Virus record (IMG/VR): IMGVR_UViG_3300044695_006470
Location: 1 to 27,178 of that record
Source: a virus
Length of the DNA stretch: 27,178 nt
Direction: 5' to 3' (one strand)
Shown here: in pieces, positions 1 through 6,440 of the stretch
Numbering within the stretch: the stretch's first letter is position 1
Layout: the number at the start of each line of letters is the position of its first letter
Made by a program: the position numbers and the translations under genes
Notes under the pieces: model-generated
The model's input: only the letters and a program-made list of their open reading frames with translations
What the model was told of the DNA's origin: nothing
The model's database searches: none

Positions 1-1
1 T

Positions 2-1348
2 AAGTATGGTGACAACTTTGTGTATTTGAAATTAGACCCTGAAAAAGGTGTTGTAGGATGTATGCAGTTACCGAACATTGAGATTGAGCGTTTGGAACGT
101 GGTATGCCGGCAAAATCACAGAATGTTGAAGAACCAAAAGAAAATAGAGGGTTAAGATTTAAGTGGAAAGCAAAGGACATGGAATTTAATTCATGGGAAA
201 TTGCCCACTTTAGATTGATGGGTGATGACAGAAAATTACCATACGGTACATCTATGCTGGAAAAGGCTCGTCGTATTTGGAAACAGTTATTATTGTCTGA
301 AGATGCGATGTTGATATATAGAACATCGAGAGCACCTGAAAGAAGGGTATTCAAAGTGTTTGTCGGTAATATGGATGATAAAGATGTGGAGGCGTATGTA
401 CAACGTGTCGCCAACAAATTCAAACGTGACCAAGTTGTTGACAATAAAACAGGTAATGTTGATATGAGATTTAATCAAATGGCAGTTGACCAAGATTACT
501 TTATTCCTGTTAGAGACGCTGCGGCACCAAACCCAATTGACACATTACCTGGCGCTCAAAACCTGTCAGAAATTGCGGACATTGAATACATCCAAAAGAA
601 ACTTTTGACCGCACTTCGTGTACCAAAGGCGTTTTTAGGATTTGAGGAAGTTGTAGGTGAAGGTAAGAATTTATCTTTACAGGATATTCGTTTTGCTCGT
701 ACAATCAACAGAATTCAAAAATGTATGATTGCGGAAATGAATAAAATCGCAATCATTCACTTGTTTTTGATGGGATTTGAAGATGAATTATCAAACTTTA
801 CATTAGGTTTAACCAATCCATCAACTCAGGCCGATTTACTTAAGATTGATGTATGGAAAGAAAAAATATTACTATACAAAGATGCGGTTGCGGCCATCGA
901 AGGTATCGCTCCTGTGTCAGTTTCTTGGGCTAAAAAACACGTACTTGGATTCTCTGATGAAGAAATTAAACTTGATTTACAACAACAAAGAATTGAAAAG
1001 GCCGTTGGTGCCGAATTAACTAATACCGCGACAATCATCACACATACAGGTATATTTGATAATATCGATAAATTATATGGTTCTGTCACTGGCGGTACTG
1101 CCGCTGGAGGGGCCGCAACACCACCACCTCCACCAGGTGGGGAAGATATGGGAGGAGGAATGCCTCCACCACCCCCACCGGCAGGAGGTGAAGAACCACC
1201 AATTCCCGAGTCGTTTAAAAGGGATAATTTGAAAATTTTACTAGAGAATGATAGTCTAACTGAATCAGATAGTTTTATAGATTTATCAAAGGCTAAAAAT
1301 TCTTTGGGGGAAATTGAGTCTGAATTGTCAAAACTCTTGAGGGATTGA
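2..1348 (+). CDS. gp20: Portal protein (T4 gp20-like), 5' end outside window
   Basis: The portal forms the dodecameric ring at the head vertex through which DNA enters and leaves and on which the prohead is nucleated. The reading frame is open from the first complete codon in the window (K-Y-G-D-N-F), so the gene begins upstream and the GTG at 20 is not its start. The sequence has the gp20 core: the segment around EFNSWEIAHFRLMG, the helix RRIWKQLLLSEDAMLIYR, and the RVPKAFLGFEE...LSLQDIRFARTI block. The last 100 residues hold a Pro/Gly linker (runs of five and six prolines, nt 1120-1200) and an acidic helical tail, which are not part of the core fold. It opens the head operon in T4 order. 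About 448 codons are present against 524 in T4, so little is missing. Family call is firm. Confidence 0.93.
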   Translation, partial: KYGDNFVYLKLDPEKGVVGCMQLPNIEIERLERGMPAKSQNVEEPKENRGLRFKWKAKDMEFNSWEIAHFRLMGDDRKLPYGTSMLEKARRIWKQLLLSEDAMLIYRTSRAPERRVFKVFVGNMDDKDVEAYVQRVANKFKRDQVVDNKTGNVDMRFNQMAVDQDYFIPVRDAAAPNPIDTLPGAQNLSEIADIEYIQKKLLTALRVPKAFLGFEEVVGEGKNLSLQDIRFARTINRIQKCMIAEMNKIAIIHLFLMGFEDELSNFTLGLTNPSTQADLLKIDVWKEKILLYKDAVAAIEGIAPVSVSWAKKHVLGFSDEEIKLDLQQQRIEKAVGAELTNTATIITHTGIFDNIDKLYGSVTGGTAAGGAATPPPPPGGEDMGGGMPPPPPPAGGEEPPIPESFKRDNLKILLENDSLTESDSFIDLSKAKNSLGEIESELSKLLRD

Positions 1349-1356
1349 TATTTATA
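1347..1356 (+). promoter_or_regulatory. TATTTAT-type candidate late promoter
   Basis: GATATTTATA overlaps the portal stop codon and ends 11 nt before the ATG at 1368. It is one of 12 genes with this motif just upstream (see findings). This copy continues as TATAAATA, the exact T4 late promoter word. Promoter role is inferred. Confidence 0.5.
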
Positions 1357-1367
1357 AATAAAAAGAC

Positions 1368-2084
1368 ATGGTAAAGTTCGGTTTATTAAAATCAAAGATA
1401 GAAAAATTGATGTTAGAATCTTATTCTAACGGAACATTCAAGACTGAAATGAAAAATTTCAAAAAGAATGTATTGGAGAATAAAAACATTTCAAAACTTT
1501 TCTATCTGTATGATGAATTGAATTCTAATAAAGGTTTGAATGAATCTATTGTGGATGATTATATCTACGAATGTATAACGATATACGAAAATACAATCAA
1601 TAAGATTAAAAATTCAACTCTTGTTGATTTATCTAATTGGGTGGTTAATGTAAAGTCAGATAACAATTACTCAACTATCGACAATCTATTCTCTAATGAT
1701 GTTCTCACAATTGAATCTAGATTATCTAGCAAAAAATTAATTAAAGAGTCGTTAAAGAAAAAACCTGTAGATAAAAAAGAAGTTGTTAATTTACCATTAA
1801 GTACTATGGTAAATGTTGCTAATAAAACCATTTCTAATTTTATTGAAAGTTTGAATGAGTCTGAAAAGAAAGAATTAGTTGATTTTCTTAAGACTGACGA
1901 TAAAGAATTAGAGGGTAATTTTGAGCAATTAAAAGAAAGTGTCGCCAAAAAATTGGAGACAATTAAAGAGAACGCTGACACAGAAACTAAAAGCAGGATT
2001 AATGAAACTTTGGAAAAGGTTGTTTCAGAAAAATACGACAAATTTACTTATTTCAAATTAAAGAATCTTAACGAGAATCTTTAA
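1368..2084 (+). CDS. Unknown helical protein in prohead-core gene position
   Basis: The product is 238 aa, highly charged (Lys/Glu/Asn rich) and predicted almost entirely helical, with a Lys/Glu-rich C-terminal half that looks like coiled coil. No signal peptide or membrane segment is visible. It lies between the portal and the protease, where T4 has the small prohead core genes 67 and 68, so a prohead core or assembly role is plausible by position only. The N-terminus (MVKFGLLKSKIEKLMLES) is a short amphipathic helix ending in hydrophobic-x-Glu. This weakly resembles the tag seen on other proteins here, but the fit is poor. Its stop overlaps the end of the antisense bS21 gene by 4 nt. I do not recognise the family. 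Confidence 0.8.
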   Translation: MVKFGLLKSKIEKLMLESYSNGTFKTEMKNFKKNVLENKNISKLFYLYDELNSNKGLNESIVDDYIYECITIYENTINKIKNSTLVDLSNWVVNVKSDNNYSTIDNLFSNDVLTIESRLSSKKLIKESLKKKPVDKKEVVNLPLSTMVNVANKTISNFIESLNESEKKELVDFLKTDDKELEGNFEQLKESVAKKLETIKENADTETKSRINETLEKVVSEKYDKFTYFKLKNLNENL

Positions 2085-2269
2085 AAGTCTTTGTTTTTCA
2101 TTTTCTGAACATACTTGGCCTTTTTCAACATATTTCTTTTTCTAACCGACTTTTTTTCATACTCCTTTCTTTCGACGAGTTGACTTGACTGTCGGGTCTT
2201 AATCACTTTACTCTTGAGTAACTTTAATGCTCTCTCGATACCATTTTTATCTACTTTGACAATTAACAT
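2081..2269 (-). CDS. rpsU: Ribosomal protein bS21 homologue, phage-encoded
   Basis: bS21 is a small basic 30S protein at the platform next to the 3' end of 16S rRNA. In Bacteroidota it takes part in hiding the anti-Shine-Dalgarno. This 62-aa product starts MLIVKVDKNGIERALKLL and continues with the family's charged helices (LVERKEYEKKSVRKR, then KKAKYVQKM). It matches the usual layout of beta strand, ALK helix, R-x-x-Y-E-K and a basic tail, and is close to the length of bacteroidotal bS21. It is antisense to the head operon. Upstream lies a TATTTAT motif 5 nt from the ATG and, further up, a TATATTTG host-type element. No AGGAGG-like Shine-Dalgarno is present. Phage-encoded bS21 is known from metagenomic phages. 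Likely role: phage ribosome takeover or preference for phage mRNA (inference). Confidence 0.9.
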   Translation of the reverse strand: MLIVKVDKNGIERALKLLKSKVIKTRQSSQLVERKEYEKKSVRKRNMLKKAKYVQKMKNKDF

Positions 2270-2281
2270 ATATAATAAATA
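2270..2281 (-). promoter_or_regulatory. TATTTAT motif directly before bS21
   Basis: On the minus strand this reads TTATTTATTATA and its core ends 5 nt before the bS21 ATG, the same close placement as at 2834-2845 and 12374-12388. If it is a late promoter, the mRNA would be nearly leaderless. Confidence 0.4.
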
Positions 2282-2306
2282 ACGCTTAAATTGAATTTTT
2301 TTTGAC

Positions 2307-2350
2307 TACCGACGCAAATATACTTATTTTTTTAAAAATAAACATCGGTA
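2307..2350. repeat. Nested inverted repeat between bS21 and the 154-aa gene
   Basis: The outer arms TACCGACG (2307-2314) and CATCGGTA (2343-2350) match at 7 of 8 positions. The inner arms TTATTTTT (2324-2331) and AAAAATAA (2334-2341) are perfect. The TATATTTG element lies in the unpaired stretch between the left arms. It could be an operator or a cruciform in the divergent control region. Confidence 0.5.
2315..2322 (-). promoter_or_regulatory. Bacteroidota-type -7 element before bS21
   Basis: On the minus strand this reads TATATTTG, an exact match to the Bacteroidota primary sigma -7 element TAnnTTTG, 45 nt upstream of the bS21 ATG. No clear -33 TTTG is present; TTTATTTTT lies at roughly the right distance. 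Host RNA polymerase could read bS21 from here early in infection. Confidence 0.45.
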
Positions 2351-2363
2351 AAATGGAAAATTG

Positions 2364-2825
2364 ATGAAAAAAGGAAAAACATCACCTATTGTGGGTTTTA
2401 AAAGCGCAAAGGTGATTTATGGGACGGTAGATTCGGTTGAATTTAAATCACTATATCTAAACATACAAACATGGGTTGAGCCAATTATAGAGTCTGAAAA
2501 TTGGCAAAGAATAGTTCTAAACCTAACAAGAGCATTAAGACATACAATACACGACATTTTAGATAGGGTATTATTTGAAGATAATTTTATTGTGGATTTA
2601 GATTTAAGGTCAAGCGGACTTTGTAAAGGTAAAAAATCGTTTTTAAATTTAGAAGTTAATCTGTATGTTAAACACAAAGAATTAGATTTCAAATCAAAAA
2701 AATTAAAAGATGTTCTTAAAAAGATGACAAAAGAGATAGTTTCACATCACTTTACAAAAAACGAAAATTTTAAATTTCACTTACGTAAAACACTCAAACC
2801 AAAGGAAACAATTCTACAAAGTTAA
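2364..2825 (+). CDS. Unknown conserved-looking phage protein, 153 aa
   Basis: I chose ATG 2364 over the in-frame TTG at 2361. The protein is soluble with no signal peptide or membrane segment. It starts with a beta-rich part (SAKVIYGTVDSVEFKSLYLNIQ) followed by alternating helices and strands (NWQRIVLNLTRALRHTIHDIL, then IVDLDLRSSGLC), and ends Lys-rich. The DLDLRSSGL segment and the helix before it look like the hydrophobic core of a compact alpha/beta domain. It sits between bS21 (divergent) and the prohead protease, so it is probably expressed with the head genes. I do not recognise the family, and position suggests a head assembly accessory at most. Confidence 0.78.
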   Translation: MKKGKTSPIVGFKSAKVIYGTVDSVEFKSLYLNIQTWVEPIIESENWQRIVLNLTRALRHTIHDILDRVLFEDNFIVDLDLRSSGLCKGKKSFLNLEVNLYVKHKELDFKSKKLKDVLKKMTKEIVSHHFTKNENFKFHLRKTLKPKETILQS

Positions 2826-2833
2826 AAACCAAA

Positions 2834-2845
2834 GTATTTATTATA
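2834..2845 (+). promoter_or_regulatory. TATTTAT-type candidate late promoter
   Basis: GTATTTATTATA lies in the 24-nt gap between the 153-aa gene and the protease gene. Its TATTTAT core ends 8 nt before the ATG at 2850. Confidence 0.5.
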
Positions 2846-2849
2846 AAAA

Positions 2850-3575
2850 ATGAATATGGAAGTTTTAAAACCAGGACAATCAGGAAAAGGTATTTTAATC
2901 GAATACGATGCAGGGTACCTATCCCCAACCGAAAAACGAAATTCAGATTTAATACAAGAGTCTAAAGGAATGTTAGACCACTCAAAACCATTTGAGTTCT
3001 ATGCCGTTTTACAAAAATACAATACCCCAAACAGAAACGGAAGAATATATCCTGAAAAAGTATTAAAGAGAGAATCCGAAAACTATAAGAAAATGATTAA
3101 CAAGGGTATTGCTTTATCCGAACTTAATCACCCTGAATCATCATTAGTTGACTTGGATAGAGTTTCTCACTCAATTAGCGATATATGGTGGGAAGGCCCT
3201 GTTCTTATGGGTAAATTAAAACTATTAACTTCACCAGGTTTTCACGAGAGAGGTATTGTATCAACCAAAGGAGACCAAGCGGCAAATCTTTTAAGACAAG
3301 GTGTTACACTTGGTATATCATCTCGTGGTGTAGGCTCACTAAAAAAAATTGGTGAACAAAACGAAGTACAAGATGATTTTGAATTGATTTGTTTTGACCT
3401 TGTATGGTCACCATCAACACCTGGTGCTTATCTTTTCACCGAACCTGATGACAGATTTAAGTTTGAAGAAAACTTGGATGAGGAGAAAAAAATGAAAGCC
3501 GAGAGAGAATTTGGTGGTCCAACTGACAAATCGCTTGACTTAATGAAGAAATTGAACGATTATTTGGGTTACTAA
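2850..3575 (+). CDS. gp21: Prohead core protease (T4 gp21-like)
   Basis: This is the serine protease that, inside the assembled prohead, cuts the scaffold, the capsid protein N-terminus and internal proteins after (L/I)xE. The 241-aa protein shows the family landmarks in order: NRNGRIYP (about residues 57-64), the histidine motif ELNHPE, the D-x-x-x-V-S-H segment after it, and the serine motif GISSRG. The C-terminal part ends in an acidic, helical region. T4 gp21 is 212 aa. It lies between portal and scaffold/capsid as in T4. The start MNMEV has a second Met two codons in and the choice between them is open. The presence of this enzyme makes the hydrophobic-x-Glu sites noted in neighbouring proteins meaningful. 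Confidence 0.93.
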   Translation: MNMEVLKPGQSGKGILIEYDAGYLSPTEKRNSDLIQESKGMLDHSKPFEFYAVLQKYNTPNRNGRIYPEKVLKRESENYKKMINKGIALSELNHPESSLVDLDRVSHSISDIWWEGPVLMGKLKLLTSPGFHERGIVSTKGDQAANLLRQGVTLGISSRGVGSLKKIGEQNEVQDDFELICFDLVWSPSTPGAYLFTEPDDRFKFEENLDEEKKMKAEREFGGPTDKSLDLMKKLNDYLGY

Positions 3576-3586
3576 AACATAATAAA

Positions 3587-3796
3587 ATGGACGGAAAATA
3601 TTTTGTAGCAAAAATTACAACAGACATGCCTGACCCAGAGACAGGTAAAATTAAAAAATTAAGACAAGAAAAATTAGTTAAAGGTTATTCACCGACTGAT
3701 GTTGAAGCGAAAGTGACAAAGGTTTTTGAGAACTATTCGGAGGACTGGAGAATAACAGCTATTGTAGAAAGTAAAATTGATGAGGTGATAGAATAA
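3587..3796 (+). CDS. DUF4494-like small protein
   Basis: The 69-aa product resembles the DUF4494 family, common in Bacteroidota and of unknown function. It has an N-terminal strand (YFVAKITTD), a Lys-rich turn (EKLVKGYSPTDVEAKV, the typical 'alsfteAEa' helix) and a closing strand around WRITAIVES. No catalytic residues stand out. It follows the protease gene by 11 nt without its own motif, so it is probably co-transcribed, and it is followed at once by a strong terminator. Its presence supports a Bacteroidota host. The match is by pattern from memory. Confidence 0.72.
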   Translation: MDGKYFVAKITTDMPDPETGKIKKLRQEKLVKGYSPTDVEAKVTKVFENYSEDWRITAIVESKIDEVIE

Positions 3797-3818
3797 TCAA
3801 AAAATTATCAATAGTTGT

Positions 3819-3846
3819 AAAAGGAGGGGAAACCCTCCTTTTTTTT
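3819..3846 (+). terminator. Rho-independent terminator after the protease unit
   Basis: A perfect 10-bp stem, AAAAGGAGGG (3819-3828) with CCCTCCTTTT (3833-3842), closes a GAAA tetraloop and runs into a T tract. The GGAGGG is the stem of a terminator, not a ribosome binding site. Confidence 0.92.
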
Positions 3847-3848
3847 AT

Positions 3849-3866
3849 TCTGATATATTTATCAGA
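3849..3866 (+). promoter_or_regulatory. TATTTAT motif inside a 7-bp inverted repeat
   Basis: TCTGATA (3849-3855) and TATCAGA (3860-3866) form a perfect inverted repeat around TATT, so that TATTTAT (3856-3862) spans its centre. Its end is 5 nt before the ATG at 3868, and a terminator lies just upstream. This gene therefore needs its own promoter. The palindrome could also serve as an operator or a start-site hairpin. Confidence 0.5.
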
Positions 3867-3867
3867 T

Positions 3868-4824
3868 ATGAAAATTACAATTTCAGAGGGTCAATACAAC
3901 ATATTATCAGAATATTTCAAAAGACCAACAGACCCTATTGCTGCTCATATTAGGAAAACATTGAAAGATGTTTATTCCCCATCTAATTGGGGTAAAATTG
4001 AAAACCCTGACGAGGGTTGTGCTACTGATTTTGGGGTGATTGGGGTTTATCAGCATATACCAGGTAAAGATGAATGGTCAATACTTAACAGATTTGACAC
4101 CAATACCAAAGTAAGAAGAAAAATGGAGGACTTGTTTCGTAAAGATGAACCTGACACCGAATTAACTCCTAAAAATTTCATGGAGTGGATTACACTAAAC
4201 GCCGAAAGATTATTTAAAGGTCCTATCACTGATGAATTGGTGGAATTAAATAAAACCACAATTGAGAGGGGAAATCAAAATGAAGATTACGCAATTCAAA
4301 TACTACAAGAATTTTTTGGTGAGAACGCCAAAATTGTAAGATTTTGTTCGGGTGATATTAGAGACACAAGAAAGGGAATGGATATTGCGGTAACTGTGGG
4401 CGGTAAAACATTTCACGTACAAGTAAAACCATTCACTTATATAAGAAGTTTGGTTGATAAAGATGGCGATACTTTTTTTGAAGTAACATCAAGGGGTTTT
4501 GACCCTACAAAATATTCTGAATCAAATGTACAAGTATTTTTATTCGTTGATTTGGATAGTAAAAGATATGTTGCGTTTGCCAATAAGAGAAATAAAATTA
4601 GAAAAGTAACAACTGAAATAACAAGATATGACGAACCATATCTTTTAAGTAATATAAATTTCGAAGGTCAGACCAAAGTTAAGTCATATAGAAACACTCC
4701 TGTTGAAGACGATATATTCAAAGTCGGAGAAAGAAGATTACAAAATCTAGAATTCAGAAAAGCGGAAATCGAAAAAATGATTGAGCTTGAAAAACAAAAG
4801 TTAGGAAAATCAGGAGAAAAATAA
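3868..4824 (+). CDS. PD-(D/E)xK nuclease-like protein with capsid-targeting-like N-terminus
   Basis: The C-terminal half of this 318-aa protein looks like a PD-(D/E)xK (restriction-endonuclease fold) domain: E139 in a helix (NEDYAIQILQEFFG), D172 in KGMDIAVTV, then Q185-V-K187 in TFHVQVKP. The D...QxK spacing of 13-15 residues is typical and all the acidic and Lys residues are present. The following VQVFLFVDLDSKRYVAF strand pair fits the core sheet. The first 15 residues (MKITISEGQYNILSE) match the N-terminal pattern of other proteins here: MK-x-I-x-[IL]-[TS]-E, then a short helix ending L-S-E. In T4 such a leader sends proteins into the prohead and is cut by gp21. It has its own promoter motif and lies between the protease and scaffold. 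Nuclease activity and packaging are inferences; a core or structural role cannot be excluded. Confidence 0.7.
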   Translation: MKITISEGQYNILSEYFKRPTDPIAAHIRKTLKDVYSPSNWGKIENPDEGCATDFGVIGVYQHIPGKDEWSILNRFDTNTKVRRKMEDLFRKDEPDTELTPKNFMEWITLNAERLFKGPITDELVELNKTTIERGNQNEDYAIQILQEFFGENAKIVRFCSGDIRDTRKGMDIAVTVGGKTFHVQVKPFTYIRSLVDKDGDTFFEVTSRGFDPTKYSESNVQVFLFVDLDSKRYVAFANKRNKIRKVTTEITRYDEPYLLSNINFEGQTKVKSYRNTPVEDDIFKVGERRLQNLEFRKAEIEKMIELEKQKLGKSGEK

Positions 4825-4837
4825 TAAAAAATATTTA

Positions 4838-4877
4838 GTATCAAAACGAATAATAAAAAATTTTTATGATTTGATAC
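4838..4877 (+). repeat. Inverted repeat GTATCAAA/TTTGATAC before the scaffold gene
   Basis: GTATCAAA (4838-4845) and TTTGATAC (4870-4877) are a perfect 8-bp inverted repeat 24 nt apart, directly followed by TATTTAT at 4879-4885. The spacer is A/T-rich and itself partly self-complementary. It could be a weak terminator or an operator. Confidence 0.45.
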
Positions 4878-4886
4878 ATATTTATA
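4878..4886 (+). promoter_or_regulatory. TATTTAT-type candidate late promoter
   Basis: ATATTTATA lies 20 nt before the ATG at 4907 of the scaffold gene, next to the inverted repeat. It probably serves the scaffold and capsid genes together. Confidence 0.5.
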
Positions 4887-4906
4887 TAGAAAAATAAAAA
4901 CAAAGA

Positions 4907-6412
4907 ATGGCAAAAGAAAAATCTATTGTTGAAGAAGCAATCCTCCAAATGAAAAATTTGGAAGAAGCGGTTGCGGAAAATGCAAAAGGAATACTTGCTT
5001 CGACTATGAAGGAAGAAATCAAAGAACTAGTAAAAGAATCTCTTAACGAGCAAGGCGAGGAAGAGGTTGACATGGAAGTGGACATGGAAGAACCCGAAAT
5101 GGAAGATGAGGACGAAATGGACTCAGACGAAATGGATATGGGTATGGAAATGGACACTGATAACATCGAAGATGACGAACCTATCGACTTAACTGACAAA
5201 TCAGATGAGGAGGTTTTACGTGTTTTCCAACTAATGGGTCCTGACGACCATATTGTTGTCACTAAAGATGACAGCGGTAATATTAGTGTGAAAGATACTG
5301 AGACTGACAAAGAATATATGATTGTTGGTGAAGGAGAAGAATCTGATTATACAACTATGGAAGAAAACATGGATGAAATGATGGATGATTCTATGATGGG
5401 TGACACAATGATGGAAGATGACGATGTCCTTCCTATGGAAGAAGAACTTGACGAAATGGATGAGTTTGAATCTGATGGAAACATTGAGGACATCGTTGCT
5501 AAAATTTTCGATGAAGGAAATGAAGAACAAGATGAAGATTACGTTTATGAAATCGACATGAATGAAGAATCTGACGATGATGACGATGATACTGATGAGG
5601 AATCTGAAGGTATTGTCTATGAAATCGAAATGGATGAAGAGATTGAAGAGGACATGGATGAATCATATGACCAAGAAAATGAAGGTTACTTGGAAGAAGG
5701 TAAAAAATCCGCCAAGGCCAAAGGCATGGGTATGGGTAAAGCCTCAAAATTCAAGTATCGTAAAAATCCGAATCAAGGCGAAGGGTTTAAAGTTGTTAAG
5801 AAAACCGCTAACAAAACTATGGGTACAGGAAGTGCTAAAAAAGGCTTCTCCTATGATAAGAACGGCGAAAATCTTGACGGCGAATTTAAAATTAAACCAA
5901 AAGGCGTTAAGAAGGCGGAAACAAAAGAAGCCGCACGTACATACGGAAATGGTTCTAAAGAAGGACGTGGTTTAAGAAAAGGAATCACACCTAATAGAAA
6001 CTTGAAGTTTGAAAGTGTGGATAGCAGTGAGTTACAACTTCTTCGTGAAAAGAATGAAGAATACAGAAAAGCGTTGAACGTATTCAGAAACAAATTAAAT
6101 GAAGTTGCCGTGTTTAATTCAAATTTAGCATACGCAACTCGTTTATTTACTGAACACTCAACATCTAAACAAGAGAAAATTAACATCTTGAGAAGATTTG
6201 ATTCTGTTGAAACATTGAAAGAATCGAAGAATTTGTACAAATCAATCAAAGATGAGTTGTCAGGAAGTTCTGCTCAACCAATGAATGAGTCAATCGGTCA
6301 AGTAATCGAAAAGGCTCCGTCGACAGGTTCAGCAATCAACTTAATTGAGTCAAAAACATATGAAAACCCTCAATTCCTGAGAATGAAAGATTTGATGAAT
6401 AAAATAAAATAA
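4907..6412 (+). CDS. Prohead scaffold / core protein (gp22 position), very acidic
   Basis: The scaffold shapes the prohead and is then degraded by the gp21-type protease. The 501-aa product lies immediately before the capsid gene, as gp22 does in T4. Residues 1-50 form an amphipathic helix region containing IKELVKESLNEQ (I38-Q49), with an L-N-E site like the tags on other proteins in the window. Residues 50-260 are extremely acidic (long Asp/Glu/Met runs). About 265-370 are Lys/Gly-rich and basic. The last 130 residues are a Leu/Lys/Glu coiled coil ending QFLRMKDLMNKIK. The acidic middle with a helical C-terminus is typical of prohead core proteins, but it is more than 200 residues longer than T4 gp22, mostly through the acidic block. 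The acidic block could hold basic cargo electrostatically (inference). Sequence identity to gp22 is not evident. Confidence 0.75.
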   Translation: MAKEKSIVEEAILQMKNLEEAVAENAKGILASTMKEEIKELVKESLNEQGEEEVDMEVDMEEPEMEDEDEMDSDEMDMGMEMDTDNIEDDEPIDLTDKSDEEVLRVFQLMGPDDHIVVTKDDSGNISVKDTETDKEYMIVGEGEESDYTTMEENMDEMMDDSMMGDTMMEDDDVLPMEEELDEMDEFESDGNIEDIVAKIFDEGNEEQDEDYVYEIDMNEESDDDDDDTDEESEGIVYEIEMDEEIEEDMDESYDQENEGYLEEGKKSAKAKGMGMGKASKFKYRKNPNQGEGFKVVKKTANKTMGTGSAKKGFSYDKNGENLDGEFKIKPKGVKKAETKEAARTYGNGSKEGRGLRKGITPNRNLKFESVDSSELQLLREKNEEYRKALNVFRNKLNEVAVFNSNLAYATRLFTEHSTSKQEKINILRRFDSVETLKESKNLYKSIKDELSGSSAQPMNESIGQVIEKAPSTGSAINLIESKTYENPQFLRMKDLMNKIK

Positions 6413-6440
6413 ACTTAAAATTTAATAAAAAACCAAAAAA

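Noticed and set aside
826-1395. 189-aa open frame on the minus strand with Pro/Gly-rich segments
   Set aside because: It is the shadow of the Pro/Gly-rich linker of the portal gene, and the portal reading is the conserved one.
3820-3842. AAGGAGGGG as a strong Shine-Dalgarno site
   Set aside because: It is the left arm of a terminator hairpin, as at 9258 and 12339. The nearest ATG is over 35 nt away.
4882-5310. 142-aa minus-strand frame, almost all Ser/Ile
   Set aside because: It is the reverse reading of the Asp/Glu-rich scaffold codons; composition is an artefact.
5562-5975. 137-aa plus-strand frame rich in Lys/Met inside the scaffold gene
   Set aside because: Frame-shifted reading of the acidic/basic scaffold; no own start signals.
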